64,000 bases of DNA from Bog-532 sp963805255. Its GTDB lineage: Bacteria > Actinomycetota > Actinomycetes > Streptosporangiales > Streptosporangiaceae. Within the stretch, counting starts at the first letter, position 1, and every line of letters starts with the position of its first letter. Under the pieces are notes generated by a model, which saw nothing but the letters and a program-made list of their open reading frames with translations, was not told where the DNA came from and searched no databases. The position numbers and the translations under genes are program-made. The stretch covers positions 124,001-188,000 of the forward strand of contig CAWDTK010000004.1 in NCBI GenBank assembly GCA_963805255.1, read 5' to 3'. Below are positions 1-8,043 of this stretch, in pieces.

Positions 1-890
1 TGCGGCGATGTCGCCGTGGCGGCCGGTATGTGCCGGAGCTGGGGGGTGGCCCGCTCGATGGCCGCCCAGCCGGTCTCCCGTTCCAGCTCGGCCCGTTCGG
101 CCCGGCCGCCGCCCCGCACGCCGAACAGCCGTTTCGCGGACACCAGGTAGACGACGATGGCCAGGTTGATGACCAGCGTGACGATCTTCAGCGCCGAGAT
201 GCCCTTAGTCAGCTCGTAGATCTCATACGGCACGAAGACGACCGTCGCGATGAACGTCAGGTACTCGGCCCATCGCTTCCCCAGCCACAGCCCGATCGCC
301 TCCAAACCCTCCAGCACCGCGTACGCCGCCACCGCGACACCAAGCATGTAGAGGCTGGTCGTGCGCACGGCGAACAGCCGCTGCAGGTCGTGCACCAGCC
401 CGTGGCTGGTGTTGTTGACCGGGCCACCGACTCCGCCCTGCAGGTCCTTGAGGATCAGCGTGAACTCGCTGTTCAGCGTGACCTTGTTGTCCGCGAACAA
501 CAAGATCGCCGCGGCCAGCGCGGACAGCACCAGGAAGTGGATGAACCGGTCCACGGCGATCAGCCGCAGCACATATCGGTCCCGCAGCGCGCGGCCGCGC
601 AACGGCAGGACGACATCCTCCCGCTCCGGCGGGTACTGGGCCGCCGGCTGGCCCGGCGGGCTCAGCGCGGTCCACGAGTCGCAGCGCATGCACCGGTACC
701 AGCGCAGCCCGTCCATCTCCCGGGCGAACAGGCCGTCCTGCTCCCGCAGCGAGGCCGCGTCGGTGCCGAGCAGCTGGTGCCCGTGCAGCCCGCAGCCGAT
801 CAGCTCATACCGCAGTTTCGGGCGGTAGCGCCGGGGCCGTTCCGCGCCCGGCGGTGTCACCGGCCGGGGGGCAGCGTTACCAGTTGCCAT
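1..890 (-). CDS. DUF2127 family membrane protein, C-terminus cut by window edge
   Basis: The minus-strand frame is open from an ATG at 890 through base 1, so about 296 codons are visible and the stop lies outside the window. The protein has a soluble N-terminal part with C33-G-L-H36 and C67-x-x-C70, which could bind zinc, then about four hydrophobic segments near residues 115-135, 175-200, 205-225 and 230-255 and a charged tail. This matches actinobacterial DUF2127 membrane proteins, whose function is unknown. A GGAGG abuts the ATG with no spacer, so initiation may be weak or the start may lie a few codons downstream. The zinc role is inferred from spacing only. Confidence 0.7.
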   Translation of the reverse strand, partial: MATGNAAPRPVTPPGAERPRRYRPKLRYELIGCGLHGHQLLGTDAASLREQDGLFAREMDGLRWYRCMRCDSWTALSPPGQPAAQYPPEREDVVLPLRGRALRDRYVLRLIAVDRFIHFLVLSALAAAILLFADNKVTLNSEFTLILKDLQGGVGGPVNNTSHGLVHDLQRLFAVRTTSLYMLGVAVAAYAVLEGLEAIGLWLGKRWAEYLTFIATVVFVPYEIYELTKGISALKIVTLVINLAIVVYLVSAKRLFGVRGGGRAERAELERETGWAAIERATPQLRHIPAATATSP

Positions 891-1007
891 CCTCCGAAAC
901 TACCCTGGCGGCCGCCCACCCCACCTAACGGGACGCGTGCCTCCGTCCCGGCTTGCTGGCCTTGCTGGGGCCTTAGGCCGTCTAGGGCACGTTCAGTTCA
1001 CCGGGGC

Positions 1008-1931
1008 TCAGTGCACCGGCGGCGGGGTGCCGTCCGCGCTGGCGGCGAGGGTCTTGTCCCACTTGCAGACGGCGCATGCATGGCGGAACGCCGAGCGCGC
1101 GAACTCCAGGCCCGCGGCCCGCGGGTCCGGGGCCGAACGGACGTCGTCCCATTCCAGGATGTACTCGCCCAGGGCGCTGTCCCAGTGCGCGCCGTCCGGG
1201 CCGAGAGCCGCCCGGTCGAAGCCTTCGGCGGCGGGATACGCGTAGGCGTAGAACGCGGCCTGGCCGTGCCGCGCGTCGCCGGGCCACCAGCCGATGGCCA
1301 CCTCCTGGGCGTCCATCGCGTTGCGCATGATGAAGTCATCCGATGGCGGCCTGGCCGGAAGCCCGGAAAAAAGGCTGACCGCCAGGTCGAACGATCCCCA
1401 CCATGCGTTGACGGGCGTCGAGCGGCCCCGGAAGGGCGCCCGGAAGGCGGCCAGGATCAGCGCGGCCTGCGTCGCCGCCGCGAAGTATTGGGCCACCTGC
1501 GCAGGGTCATAGTGGGCATGCTCGTCGTCCTCGTCCAGCGGGACGGTCCACGTGACCTCCTGCGGCGTGGGGTCGATCTCCACGTAGCCGCCCAGGCGGC
1601 GCACCGCGGTCAGAACGTCCCGGGTGACCTCGCCCACCGCGCGGTGCGGCCCCAGCGGGATCCGTTCGGCCTGGCCGTTGCTGTGCTCGGCCACCGCCTC
1701 GTGGGACCGCAGGTCCAGTGCGACCACGAGCGACCCGGAGCCGTCCGGCGCGGGCAGCGGCAGTGTCGCCCACCCGCGCGCCGTCAGGCGGAGCGCCGCG
1801 TGCTGCAGTTGCGGTTCCGGTGGCGCGAGCTTCACCGCCAGCTTGCCGAGAACCTGGGTGTGCGCGTGCAGCGTGTCGCACGTCGCTTGCCACTCCTGAT
1901 AGGGACGCAACGGCCATGGCAACTGGGACAT
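1008..1931 (-). CDS. DUF5996 family protein
   Basis: A 307-residue soluble protein that resembles actinobacterial DUF5996 proteins in length and in Trp/Pro-rich blocks (N-terminal WPLRPYQEWQAT, central NAWWGSFDLAVSLFSG, C-terminal HWDSALGEYILEWDDVR). No catalytic motif is recognised and the function is unknown. There is no ribosome binding site; a TAGCCT box ends 7 nt before the ATG, the pattern of a leaderless transcript. The gene is on the same strand as the DUF2127 gene, 117 bp upstream of it. The start is the only ATG near the conserved N-terminus. Confidence 0.75.
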   Translation of the reverse strand: MSQLPWPLRPYQEWQATCDTLHAHTQVLGKLAVKLAPPEPQLQHAALRLTARGWATLPLPAPDGSGSLVVALDLRSHEAVAEHSNGQAERIPLGPHRAVGEVTRDVLTAVRRLGGYVEIDPTPQEVTWTVPLDEDDEHAHYDPAQVAQYFAAATQAALILAAFRAPFRGRSTPVNAWWGSFDLAVSLFSGLPARPPSDDFIMRNAMDAQEVAIGWWPGDARHGQAAFYAYAYPAAEGFDRAALGPDGAHWDSALGEYILEWDDVRSAPDPRAAGLEFARSAFRHACAVCKWDKTLAASADGTPPPVH

Positions 1932-1951
1932 GAGCGGCAGGCTAACACCAG

Positions 1952-1977
1952 CCGGCCGGGGCTTGCGGCCCGGCCGG
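1952..1977. other. Perfect 9 bp inverted repeat
   Basis: CCGGCCGGG at 1952-1960 pairs with CCCGGCCGG at 1969-1977 around an 8 nt loop. It lies between the 14 bp repeat array and the DUF5996 start and could end transcription coming from the thioredoxin-like gene. No U-tract follows, as is common in high-GC actinomycetes. Confidence 0.5.
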
Positions 1978-1979
1978 TG

Positions 1980-2161
1980 CTGCCGGTCAGGGGCTGCCGG
2001 TCAGGGGCTGCCGGTCAGGGGCTGCCGGTCAGGGGCTGCCGGTCAGGGGCTGCCGGTCAGGGGCTGCCGGTCAGGGGCTGCCGGTCAGGGGCTGCCGGTC
2101 AGGGGCTGCCGGTCAGGGGCTGCCGGTCAGGGGCTGCCGGTCAGGGGCTGCCGGTCAGGGG
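1980..2161. repeat. Tandem array, 13 perfect copies of a 14 bp unit
   Basis: The unit CTGCCGGTCAGGGG is repeated 13 times without a mismatch (182 bp). On the minus strand the array begins inside the last codons of the DsbA-like gene, whose TGA stop lies in the second unit met. The period is not a multiple of three, so copy-number change would not simply lengthen the protein. There are no spacers, so this is a microsatellite-type array and not a CRISPR. Confidence 0.95.
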
Positions 2162-2728
2162 CTTGCGGTTGGCGCGGGCCACGGCGGCCGTGATCGCCTC
2201 CGGTTTGGGCTGGACCTCCTCGCCCGCGACCAGGACGGTCGGCGTTCCCGTGACTCCCGCGGCTACGGCGCGTTCGGTCACGTAGGACGGCCAGTCCAGG
2301 TACGGCGCGCCGGACAGGCAGCCGGTGAACGCCGGGCCGGTGAGCCCCGCCTGCTGGCCGAGATGGGCGAGTTCCGCGTCGCTCAGCCCTGGCCCGCCTT
2401 CGGGCGGCTGATGCTCAAAGAGCGCGTGCCCGTACTCGGTGAACCGGCCCTGGCCGGCCGCACAGCCCGACGCCGCCGCGGCCCGGGTCGAGTAGTTCGT
2501 GGTCGAGGCCTCGTCGAGGAAGTTCATGGGGTGGTAGGCGATGCTGGCCTCGCCGTTTACGATCAGGGCCGCCAGCGCCGATGCAGAGGACAGCTCGAAC
2601 TGCCGGCAATACGGGCACAGGAAGTCGATGTAGGCGTCAATCCGGACCGGGCCGTTCCCGACGATGATCCCATCGCCCTCGGGGGTTGCGCCGTCAGGAA
2701 CGCGGCTAGGTGCGGTCGGGTGGGTCAT
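2141..2728 (-). CDS. DsbA-like thioredoxin-fold protein
   Basis: A 195-residue thioredoxin-fold protein of the DsbA/DSBA-oxidoreductase group. The active-site motif C38-P-Y-C41 follows a strand (YIDFL), and the cis-proline loop is seen as V-T-G-T-P-T near residue 165. There is no signal peptide or membrane anchor, so it probably acts in the cytoplasm as a thiol-disulfide or formate-dehydrogenase-accessory-like oxidoreductase; the substrate is unknown. The ATG at 2728 was chosen because GGAGGG lies 3 nt upstream and because residues further upstream look non-coding. The last five residues and the stop are encoded by the 14 bp tandem array, so the C-terminus may vary between strains. Confidence 0.85.
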   Translation of the reverse strand: MTHPTAPSRVPDGATPEGDGIIVGNGPVRIDAYIDFLCPYCRQFELSSASALAALIVNGEASIAYHPMNFLDEASTTNYSTRAAAASGCAAGQGRFTEYGHALFEHQPPEGGPGLSDAELAHLGQQAGLTGPAFTGCLSGAPYLDWPSYVTERAVAAGVTGTPTVLVAGEEVQPKPEAITAAVARANRKPLTGSP

Positions 2729-2825
2729 GGTCCCTCCGGTATTGTCGGCGGTCACAGCGGTTGTCTTCAGCGTCCCACGTGCCCGGGCGGCCGCGGGCAA
2801 TGAGGGCCAGGAGGTGGCTGCGGCG

Positions 2826-3054
2826 ATGGGATCTGCGGGACTCCCGGATCCGCGAGATGAGTCCGAGGCGCAGCGGGATGACCGTAATCTCGCTGAACTG
2901 CTGCAGGAACTGCGCGTAGCCGGCCTGGGAGTGCAGGTCCTGTTCGGCTTCTTGCTCTCACTGCCCTTCACGAACAGGTTCACCCGCCTTAGCCACGGCC
3001 AGCGTGACCTGTACCTGGCGTGCTGCTGGAATTACCTGGCATGCTGCTGGAATC
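2826..3054 (+). pseudogene. DUF6328 membrane-protein remnant (N-terminal piece)
   Basis: From an ATG at 2826 the frame gives a typical DUF6328 N-terminus: a charged start, then LAELLQELRVAGLGVQVLFG and a first membrane segment ending SLPFTNRF. Homology stops after about 60 residues, just past QRDLYLA, where a 21 bp direct repeat (3013-3033 and 3034-3054) takes over. Full-length family members have three more membrane segments. The rest of the gene is therefore lost. Family assignment is from recall of the conserved motif. Confidence 0.55.
3013..3054. repeat. 21 bp direct repeat, two copies
   Basis: Two adjacent 21 bp copies beginning ACCTGGC and containing TGCTGCTGGAAT, with two mismatches between them. 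They sit exactly where the DUF6328-like reading frame loses homology, so they may mark the break point. Confidence 0.85.
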
Positions 3055-3160
3055 CGAACGCTCCGTCCAGGGCTGTCATAGCCGCCTGTTACGATCACTC
3101 TGCGTTTACTTCAATCGGGTGAAAGGTCACGCCCCTCAGACAGGCTGACAGGAGAAGACG

Positions 3161-3571
3161 ATGGTGTCTCAGCTGAATCCATACCTCAACTTCAACGGCA
3201 CCGCCCGTCAGGCGATGGAGTTCTACCAGAGCGTGTTCGGGGGCAACCTCGCGCTCAGCACGTTCAGTGAATTCGGGGCCAAAGACTCGCCTGACGCCGA
3301 CCGGATCATGCACGGGATGCTCCAGACGGACGCCGGCTACACGCTCATGGGCGCGGACATCACCAGCGACATGGAATACCATCCCATGGCCGGATTCTCG
3401 GTGAGCCTGAGCGGTGAGGACGAGGCCCTGCGCGGCTACTGGGAGAAGCTGTCCGCCAGCGGGACCACGACCATGCCGCTGCAAAAGCAGGTCTGGGGGG
3501 ACGAGTTCGGCATGTGCACGGATAAGTTCGGTGTCTCCTGGCTGGTCAACATCACCCAGCCGCAGGCGTAG
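3161..3571 (+). CDS. VOC-superfamily PhnB-like protein
   Basis: A 136-residue protein of the PhnB-like branch of the vicinal oxygen chelate fold. It starts with the usual NPYLNFNGTARQAMEFYQ helix, has a central HGML(Q) strand and ends with a FGVSW(LV)N strand. Family members are predicted metal-binding enzymes or resistance proteins; the substrate is not known. AGGAGA lies 7 nt before the ATG. The gene converges on a truncated sigma-factor remnant whose stop lies inside its 3' end. Confidence 0.85.
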   Translation: MVSQLNPYLNFNGTARQAMEFYQSVFGGNLALSTFSEFGAKDSPDADRIMHGMLQTDAGYTLMGADITSDMEYHPMAGFSVSLSGEDEALRGYWEKLSASGTTTMPLQKQVWGDEFGMCTDKFGVSWLVNITQPQA

Positions 3572-3671
3572 CGTCCTCGGCCAGGTCGAAATGCCCGTAA
3601 CGCCGCACCACCGCGCCGAGGACCTGCGGCGCCAGTTCGCACAGCAGGTCCTCAACCTCAGCGGCGGCCAT
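3552..3671 (-). pseudogene. ECF sigma factor remnant, 39 codons
   Basis: From an ATG at 3671 the minus-strand frame reads an N-terminus typical of the ECF sigma factors that pair with YCII/DGPF proteins (AEVEDLLCELAPQVLGAVVR, then FDLAEDA). After AEDA homology stops and the frame runs into the antisense of the VOC gene, ending at 3552. Intact members have about 400 residues. The ATG lies 6 bp after the stop of the YCII gene, as expected for that operon pair. This is a 5' fragment left by a deletion or insertion. Confidence 0.6.
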
Positions 3672-3677
3672 GGCTGA

Positions 3678-4105
3678 TCAGGCCTCCAGCTCGGCCCGGG
3701 ACTCGACGACCGGGCGCACGTCCACCACGGCCCGCGCGCGGACATGGTCCGGGCCCGGGCAGCTCGTCAGCCGGGCGGCGATCTGCGTCGCCCGGTCGAA
3801 GCTGTCGCACTCCACGATCCAGTAGCCGGCCAGAACCTCCTCGCTCTCGGCATACGGCCCGTCCGTCACGACCGGGACGCCGCTGCGCAGCCGGATTCTC
3901 CTGGTGTGGACCGGGGCGCTCAGCCCCCCGATGTCCACCAGCTCCCCGGACTCCGCCAGGTCCTTGCTGAACGACTCCATGAACGCCCCCATCGCCGCGA
4001 ATTCCTCCGCGGACAGGCAGGCGTGCCGGCCGCGGCCTGCCCGGCCTGCCCGGCCATCGCGTCGCAGTCGAGCTGCGAACCGTACGCCAAAATCATGTAC
4101 TTCAT
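3678..4105 (-). pseudogene. YCII/DGPF-family protein, frameshifted
   Basis: The N-terminus starts at an ATG at 4105 preceded by AAAGGAG (5 nt spacing) and reads MKYMILAYGSQLDCDAMAG, the usual start of DGPF/YCII proteins. The family motif continues (SAEEFAAMGAFMESFSKDLA to VECDSFDRATQIAA) only in another frame, whose first ATG is at 3992. A one-step frame change is needed near 4010-4040, next to a doubled CAGGCCGGG. There is no start codon in the second frame upstream of 3992. Either the gene is broken or the assembly has an indel. These proteins are usually cotranscribed with an ECF sigma factor, here also broken. Confidence 0.7.
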
Positions 4106-4399
4106 GATGACTCCTTTCCCGCGGCGCCCGTTCCGGCGCCTCATTTCCGTAGGCCGGATCTCGTGGGCCGGCGGGCCGCCGGGCCGGATTTCCGCGGGCC
4201 GGCCCGGCGGCCCGGACTGACTATCTGACCACGCGGTAGCTGAGACGTTGGTGCCGACCGCCCATCCCGGACATCCGCCCGCCGTCGCGATGTGGTCAGG
4301 GGCGCGCGGGCCCAAGATCGCGGTTCTCCTCCTGGTTCGCGGCTACCCTCAACGGAGTCTCGATACATCGAGCCACGCCAGCAACTGAGAGAGGCGAGT

Positions 4400-4771
4400 A
4401 TGAGCATGGGCAAGCCCGAAGTCGACTTTCCCGGCGGCGAGCCGCCGGGCGAGCTGCAGATCACCGACATCTGGGAAGGTGACGGTGGCGTGGCGAAGGC
4501 CGGCGACACGGTCAAGGTCCACTACGTGGGGGTCTCCTACTCGACGGGGGAGGAATTCGACGCCAGCTGGGATCGCGGCGACCCGCTGCAGTTCCAGCTC
4601 GGGGCCGGGCGGGTCATCACCGGCTGGGACCGGGGCGTGCAGGGGATGAAGGTCGGCGGGCGCCGTCAGCTGATCATCCCCCCGGATCTGGCCTACGGAG
4701 ACCGGGGTGCCGGCAACGTCATCGCCCCGGGCGAGACCCTCATCTTCGTATGCGACCTGGTTTCCATCTGA
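4400..4771 (+). CDS. FKBP-type peptidyl-prolyl cis-trans isomerase
   Basis: A 123-residue cytoplasmic FKBP. The domain spans about residues 18-123, with VKVHYVGVSYSTGEEFDASW, the bulge G-x-V-I-x-G-W-D and the closing AYGDRGAG...I-P-like segment and FVCDLVSI strand. Members isomerise X-Pro bonds during folding. The length is that of single-domain actinobacterial FKBPs. The ATG at 4400 follows GAGAGGCG; a second ATG two codons on is possible. A very strong hairpin terminator follows the stop. Confidence 0.92.
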   Translation: MSMGKPEVDFPGGEPPGELQITDIWEGDGGVAKAGDTVKVHYVGVSYSTGEEFDASWDRGDPLQFQLGAGRVITGWDRGVQGMKVGGRRQLIIPPDLAYGDRGAGNVIAPGETLIFVCDLVSI

Positions 4772-4775
4772 CGAA

Positions 4776-4811
4776 CATCCCGGCGCCGGGCGGGTGCCCG
4801 GCGCCGGGATG
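4776..4811 (+). terminator. Hairpin terminator of the FKBP gene
   Basis: A perfect 16 bp stem (CATCCCGGCGCCGGGC at 4776-4791, complement at 4796-4811) with a GGGT loop starts 4 bp after the FKBP stop codon. No U-tract is present. Confidence 0.85.
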
Positions 4812-5067
4812 GTCAACCCCGCCGGAAAAGCGTGCGATTTATGCTGTCCCGGCATGTCCTGGCAGCAGTTACTGCACACGAATCGGGGAGATGATCTTGC
4901 CCGCAGCGGTGTCGGCTGGAGTCTCGCCTCAGCCTGCCGCTTTCATGATCGCCCGGCGCCCAGCGGCATCGCATCTGCCGCGTGTACGGCGGCCCCGGCT
5001 ACCTGCCGCGAGCGGCCGGCCGTGAAAGTGGCGGCAGCGAAGCGGCTGTAGCAGGCAGAATGGTGTC

Positions 5068-5439
5068 ATGCTCGATCATGTTTCGATCCAGTGCGCGGAC
5101 CCGGCCGCCAGCGCCGCCTTCTATGACGCTGTGCTCGCGCCCGTAGGCGGCCAGCGCATCATGGACTTCGGTGAGGTCATCGGCTACGGCGTGCCGTCCA
5201 GGCCAGACTTCTGGATCGGCCGCCAGGCCACCGGCGACGGCTTCCGGGAGTCCCACATCGCCTTCTCCGCACCTGATCGCGCGTCCGTGCGGGCCTTCTT
5301 CGACGCCGCCGTCGCGTCCGGCGCCGAGGTCCTGCACGAACCGCGGCTATGGCCGGAATACCACGCCAGTTACTACGGGGCCTTCGTCCGCGACCCCGAC
5401 GGCAACAACGTCGAGGCCGTCTGCCAACTGGCTGAGTAG
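5068..5439 (+). CDS. VOC-superfamily (glyoxalase/dioxygenase-like) protein
   Basis: A 123-residue single VOC domain: MLDHVSIQCADPAASAAFYD, metal-ligand-like His in ESHIAF, and the C-terminal Y-G-A-F-V-R-D-P-D-G-N-N-V-E motif with the closing glutamate. Members bind a divalent metal and act as glyoxalases, dioxygenases or antibiotic-binding proteins; the substrate here is unknown. No ribosome binding site is visible before the ATG. It follows the FKBP terminator and probably has its own promoter. Confidence 0.85.
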   Translation: MLDHVSIQCADPAASAAFYDAVLAPVGGQRIMDFGEVIGYGVPSRPDFWIGRQATGDGFRESHIAFSAPDRASVRAFFDAAVASGAEVLHEPRLWPEYHASYYGAFVRDPDGNNVEAVCQLAE

Positions 5440-6064
5440 AAGCGCCTATCCTCACCTGGACCGGCTCGCCCGGCCCCGGCCCTGTGGATGTCGTAGCGGA
5501 ATCCGTGCAGGAGAAGCGCGACTTCACCGCGCCCCTGGCCGCCCACATCCCTAAGACAGCTAGTCGGTGTCGAGGGCCCGGATGGTCGTTTGGGTAACTA
5601 CTGCCTCACCGCTATCACGTCGGCTGATTCCGGAATTCGTGACGTTGATCACCCTGCACACGGCCCAACAGGGACCGTCACAATCGGTCCCGGGCATCAC
5701 TATTTGTCCCCGTTTTCGGCCTTTTGAGGTACCCGGATGGGGCGCCCCGAGCCGGCCGATGCGCAGGTCAGCCGGGGGGGCGTGGTCGCCTCCGCTCCCG
5801 GCGGCCGCCGGGGGCTAGCGCGGCTTCTCGTGGCTCGGCGCCGCATCTGGCGCGAGGCTCCCCACCGAGGGCCTGCGCGGCCGGGCGGCTCAGGGTCCTT
5901 TCCCCACCTTTGACGGATTTGTATCCATTCGTTTAGGCTCGGCCGCTGTCAGGCGCTCCGAAGGCTGTATGCACCCCAGGTGCCATCAAAACGCACCGCA
6001 TCCAGTCTTCCCGGTGAGCGTGCCCTACACGGGAAGGAGCCCTTTGGGCCGCCTAGGAAAACCC
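5440..6064 (+). other. Long non-coding leader region upstream of the LysM gene
   Basis: About 620 bp without a credible gene. The 3' part is very GC-rich with several possible short stems. In actinobacteria, secreted cell-wall hydrolase genes often have a c-di-AMP (ydaO) riboswitch leader. I looked for its GGGGTGAAT-like core and the later CCGACAGCT-like block and did not find them. A structured leader of another type is possible. Confidence 0.35.
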
Positions 6065-6832
6065 ATGCGTATCCGCCGCCCGTACCGGCTGCCCATTGCC
6101 GCCGCGTCCACGCTGTTCGGCTTGGCCGCGGCGTTTTGCGTGTCGGCAGAGGCGCCTGCGGGTGCAGCGACCGGTTCCGCTACCGTGCCTCACGCCGCGG
6201 TCGTGGACATCACCTACCAGCCGAGCGCTTCGCACGCGAAGCTAATGTCCCTGGTCCAGCAGGTAGCGGCGCGGAAGGCAACGTCCGGCCTGCCGACCTG
6301 GTACACCGTCCGATCAGATGACTCGCTGGCTTCGATCGCCAAGCGCTTCTATCACAACCCAGCCGCGTGGCCGGTGCTCTACCTGGCCAACCACCGCCAG
6401 ATCCACGGGCCGGACGCCATCAAGGCCGGGCAGGTTCTGCGCGTCCCGGTCAAGCCCGCGCGGATACCCAATCTCCCTGCGCTTCACGGGCCTGCTGCGG
6501 CGCTGGTCCCCGCACCGCTGCATGCAAGCGCGGTGCCCGTACAGGCGGCGCCCGTACAGGCGGCGCCCGTAAAGGCTGCGCCGGCTGCCACCTACTCCGG
6601 CAGCGGCTCGTTCCGGTCGTGCGTGATCGGCCGCGAATCGGGCGGCAGCAGCCAGGCCATGAACGGCAGCGGCCACTACGGCCTCTACCAGTTCAGCGCA
6701 TCGACATGGGCGGCGTACGGGGGTTCCCCCTCGGCGTTCGGCAGCGCCAGCGTGGCCCAGCAGAACCAGGTGTTCAGCAACGCGATGGCCGCCGGCGGCG
6801 CGTCCAACTGGTCGTCCTACGACGGCTGCTGA
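6065..6832 (+). CDS. Secreted LysM and transglycosylase-like (Rpf-type) cell-wall protein
   Basis: A 255-residue secreted protein: signal peptide in residues 1-35 (RIRRPYRLP then a hydrophobic stretch to GAA), LysM peptidoglycan-binding domain about 79-129 (TWYTVRSDDSLASIAKRFY), a PVQAAPVQAAPVKAAP hinge made by a 15 bp repeat, and a C-terminal lysozyme-like domain with CVIGRESGG (the Glu is the likely catalytic residue), GHYGLYQFS and W-A-A-Y-G-G. This is the layout of resuscitation-promoting-factor-like transglycosylases that cut peptidoglycan outside the membrane. The ATG at 6065 follows AGGAA (5 nt); the longer upstream frame lacks signal-peptide character. Confidence 0.88.
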   Translation: MRIRRPYRLPIAAASTLFGLAAAFCVSAEAPAGAATGSATVPHAAVVDITYQPSASHAKLMSLVQQVAARKATSGLPTWYTVRSDDSLASIAKRFYHNPAAWPVLYLANHRQIHGPDAIKAGQVLRVPVKPARIPNLPALHGPAAALVPAPLHASAVPVQAAPVQAAPVKAAPAATYSGSGSFRSCVIGRESGGSSQAMNGSGHYGLYQFSASTWAAYGGSPSAFGSASVAQQNQVFSNAMAAGGASNWSSYDGC

Positions 6833-6931
6833 CCTGCCCCGGATCATCGCTGGGTGGCTAGCGCAGCCGCCCAGGACATAAGTGCAGGCGGGCCAGTGGC
6901 TCATGGCCGCTGGCCCCGCCTGCCCATCCGC

Positions 6932-7008
6932 TTTCAGCGGGCTCAGCCGGGGACGCCGATATTTCAGCGGGCTCAGCCGCGGACGCCGATATAGGAGACG
7001 CCGATATG
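6932..7008. repeat. 30 bp direct repeat, two copies plus partial third
   Basis: TTTCAGCGGGCTCAGCCG-based 30 bp units at 6932-6961 and 6962-6991 with one mismatch, followed by a partial copy of the unit's end (GACGCCGATAT). The region between the LysM gene and the phosphatase 3' end holds no credible gene. Confidence 0.85.
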
Positions 7009-7114
7009 AGGGAGGAGCCCGTGATTGACGAAACGTTGTGCTCTTCCGCTCGATCTACGGGCTGCGCCCCGGCGTCCTCGAAGCCGCGGAACGCCCCGGG
7101 GCCAGGCTGGCCAG

Positions 7115-7151
7115 ACGGCAGGTCACCGGGAAAACGGCAGGTCACCGGGAA
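7115..7151. repeat. 18 bp direct repeat with 19 bp period
   Basis: ACGGCAGGTCACCGGGAA occurs at 7115-7132 and 7134-7151. It lies just beyond the stop codon of the phosphatase gene. Confidence 0.85.
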
Positions 7152-7176
7152 CTGGCCCTCCTGCCCTGAGGGCCTG

Positions 7177-7950
7177 CTAGGGATGCCGGAGCCTCGCGTG
7201 CAGCAACTCCAGGTCGTCGCCGGAGAACCCATGATCACTCAGCCACCGGACGACCCCGCCGTGACGCGCCTTCATCTGCTCGAGGAACGCCGTCATCGTC
7301 TCTGGCCGCGGCCGGTGTGATTCCGCCGGCTTGCGGTCGATGTCACTCGCGTACGTCGGTGACCTCCGCAGGCGTTCCAGGACCGCATCGGTCCGTTCGG
7401 CTGTGGCGGCATAGTCGGCGATCACGGCCACCGCGCGGACACCGACGGCACTGAGGGCGAGCGCGACGACCACCCCGGTCCGGTCCTTGCCCGCCGCGCA
7501 GTGCACCAGCGCCGCGCCCCGGCACTGGGCGATGGAGCGCAGCGCGGCTACCACCTGACTGGGCCGGTCTTCCAGATAGCCCAGGTAGTGCCCGGCCACG
7601 GGATCGGCGGGGAGGCGGCACCGGTCCTGGTCGCCGCGGGCCAGCAGGACATCGGCAACCGCGTCGGTGGCGGTCCCGGCCTCGGGCAGCACCGGGTGGT
7701 GCATGTGCCGGACGCCGTCCACGGTGTCGAGCGGCGCCGGGCCCTCGGACATCAGTTCGGCCGTGCTGCGCAGGTCGACCACGGTGGTCAGGCCGATGTC
7801 CCACACCAGCGTGGCGACATCAGCAGGTGACAGTTCCTGCAGGTTGTCGCTGCGCAGCAGCCGGCCACCGACGGTCTTGCCGCCGTCTGAGGTAGGCAGG
7901 CCGCCCAGGTCACGAACGTTCACGGCGCCCTCGAGTTCGATCCACGGCAT
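7177..7950 (-). CDS. Tyrosine-protein phosphatase (Y_phosphatase3 type)
   Basis: A 257-residue cytoplasmic phosphatase of the Y_phosphatase3 group (MptpB/Siw14-like). N-terminal N-V-R-D-L-G-G-L and R-S-D-N-L are family marks, the general-acid region follows DLRS near residue 60, and the P-loop is H150-C151-A-A-G-K-D-R-T-G. Cys151 is the expected nucleophile and Arg157 binds phosphate. Members remove phosphate from tyrosine, serine/threonine or phosphoinositides. CAGGA precedes the ATG by 7 nt. The gene stands alone, with short repeats beyond its stop. Confidence 0.9.
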   Translation of the reverse strand: MPWIELEGAVNVRDLGGLPTSDGGKTVGGRLLRSDNLQELSPADVATLVWDIGLTTVVDLRSTAELMSEGPAPLDTVDGVRHMHHPVLPEAGTATDAVADVLLARGDQDRCRLPADPVAGHYLGYLEDRPSQVVAALRSIAQCRGAALVHCAAGKDRTGVVVALALSAVGVRAVAVIADYAATAERTDAVLERLRRSPTYASDIDRKPAESHRPRPETMTAFLEQMKARHGGVVRWLSDHGFSGDDLELLHARLRHP

Positions 7951-8043
7951 AACTACATCCTGACAGCTGAGGTCGGCCGGCCGGCAAACCGTAACCGCCC
8001 AACGCCGTGAACACTCGATGGCGAAGCCTGCTCACGCGCCCGC

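Noticed and set aside
1980..2161. CRISPR array
   Set aside because: Repeats are contiguous with no spacers and no cas genes lie nearby.
30..2285. A 751-codon plus-strand open frame across the DUF2127, DUF5996 and repeat regions
   Set aside because: It is antisense to two well-supported genes and passes through the 14 bp array as a 14-residue repeat. High GC makes such stop-free shadows common.
3095..3745. A 216-codon minus-strand frame over the VOC gene
   Set aside because: It starts out of frame with the YCII and sigma remnants and is antisense to the VOC gene; no domain.
5700..5968. ydaO (c-di-AMP) riboswitch before the LysM gene
   Set aside because: The conserved core blocks could not be found by eye.
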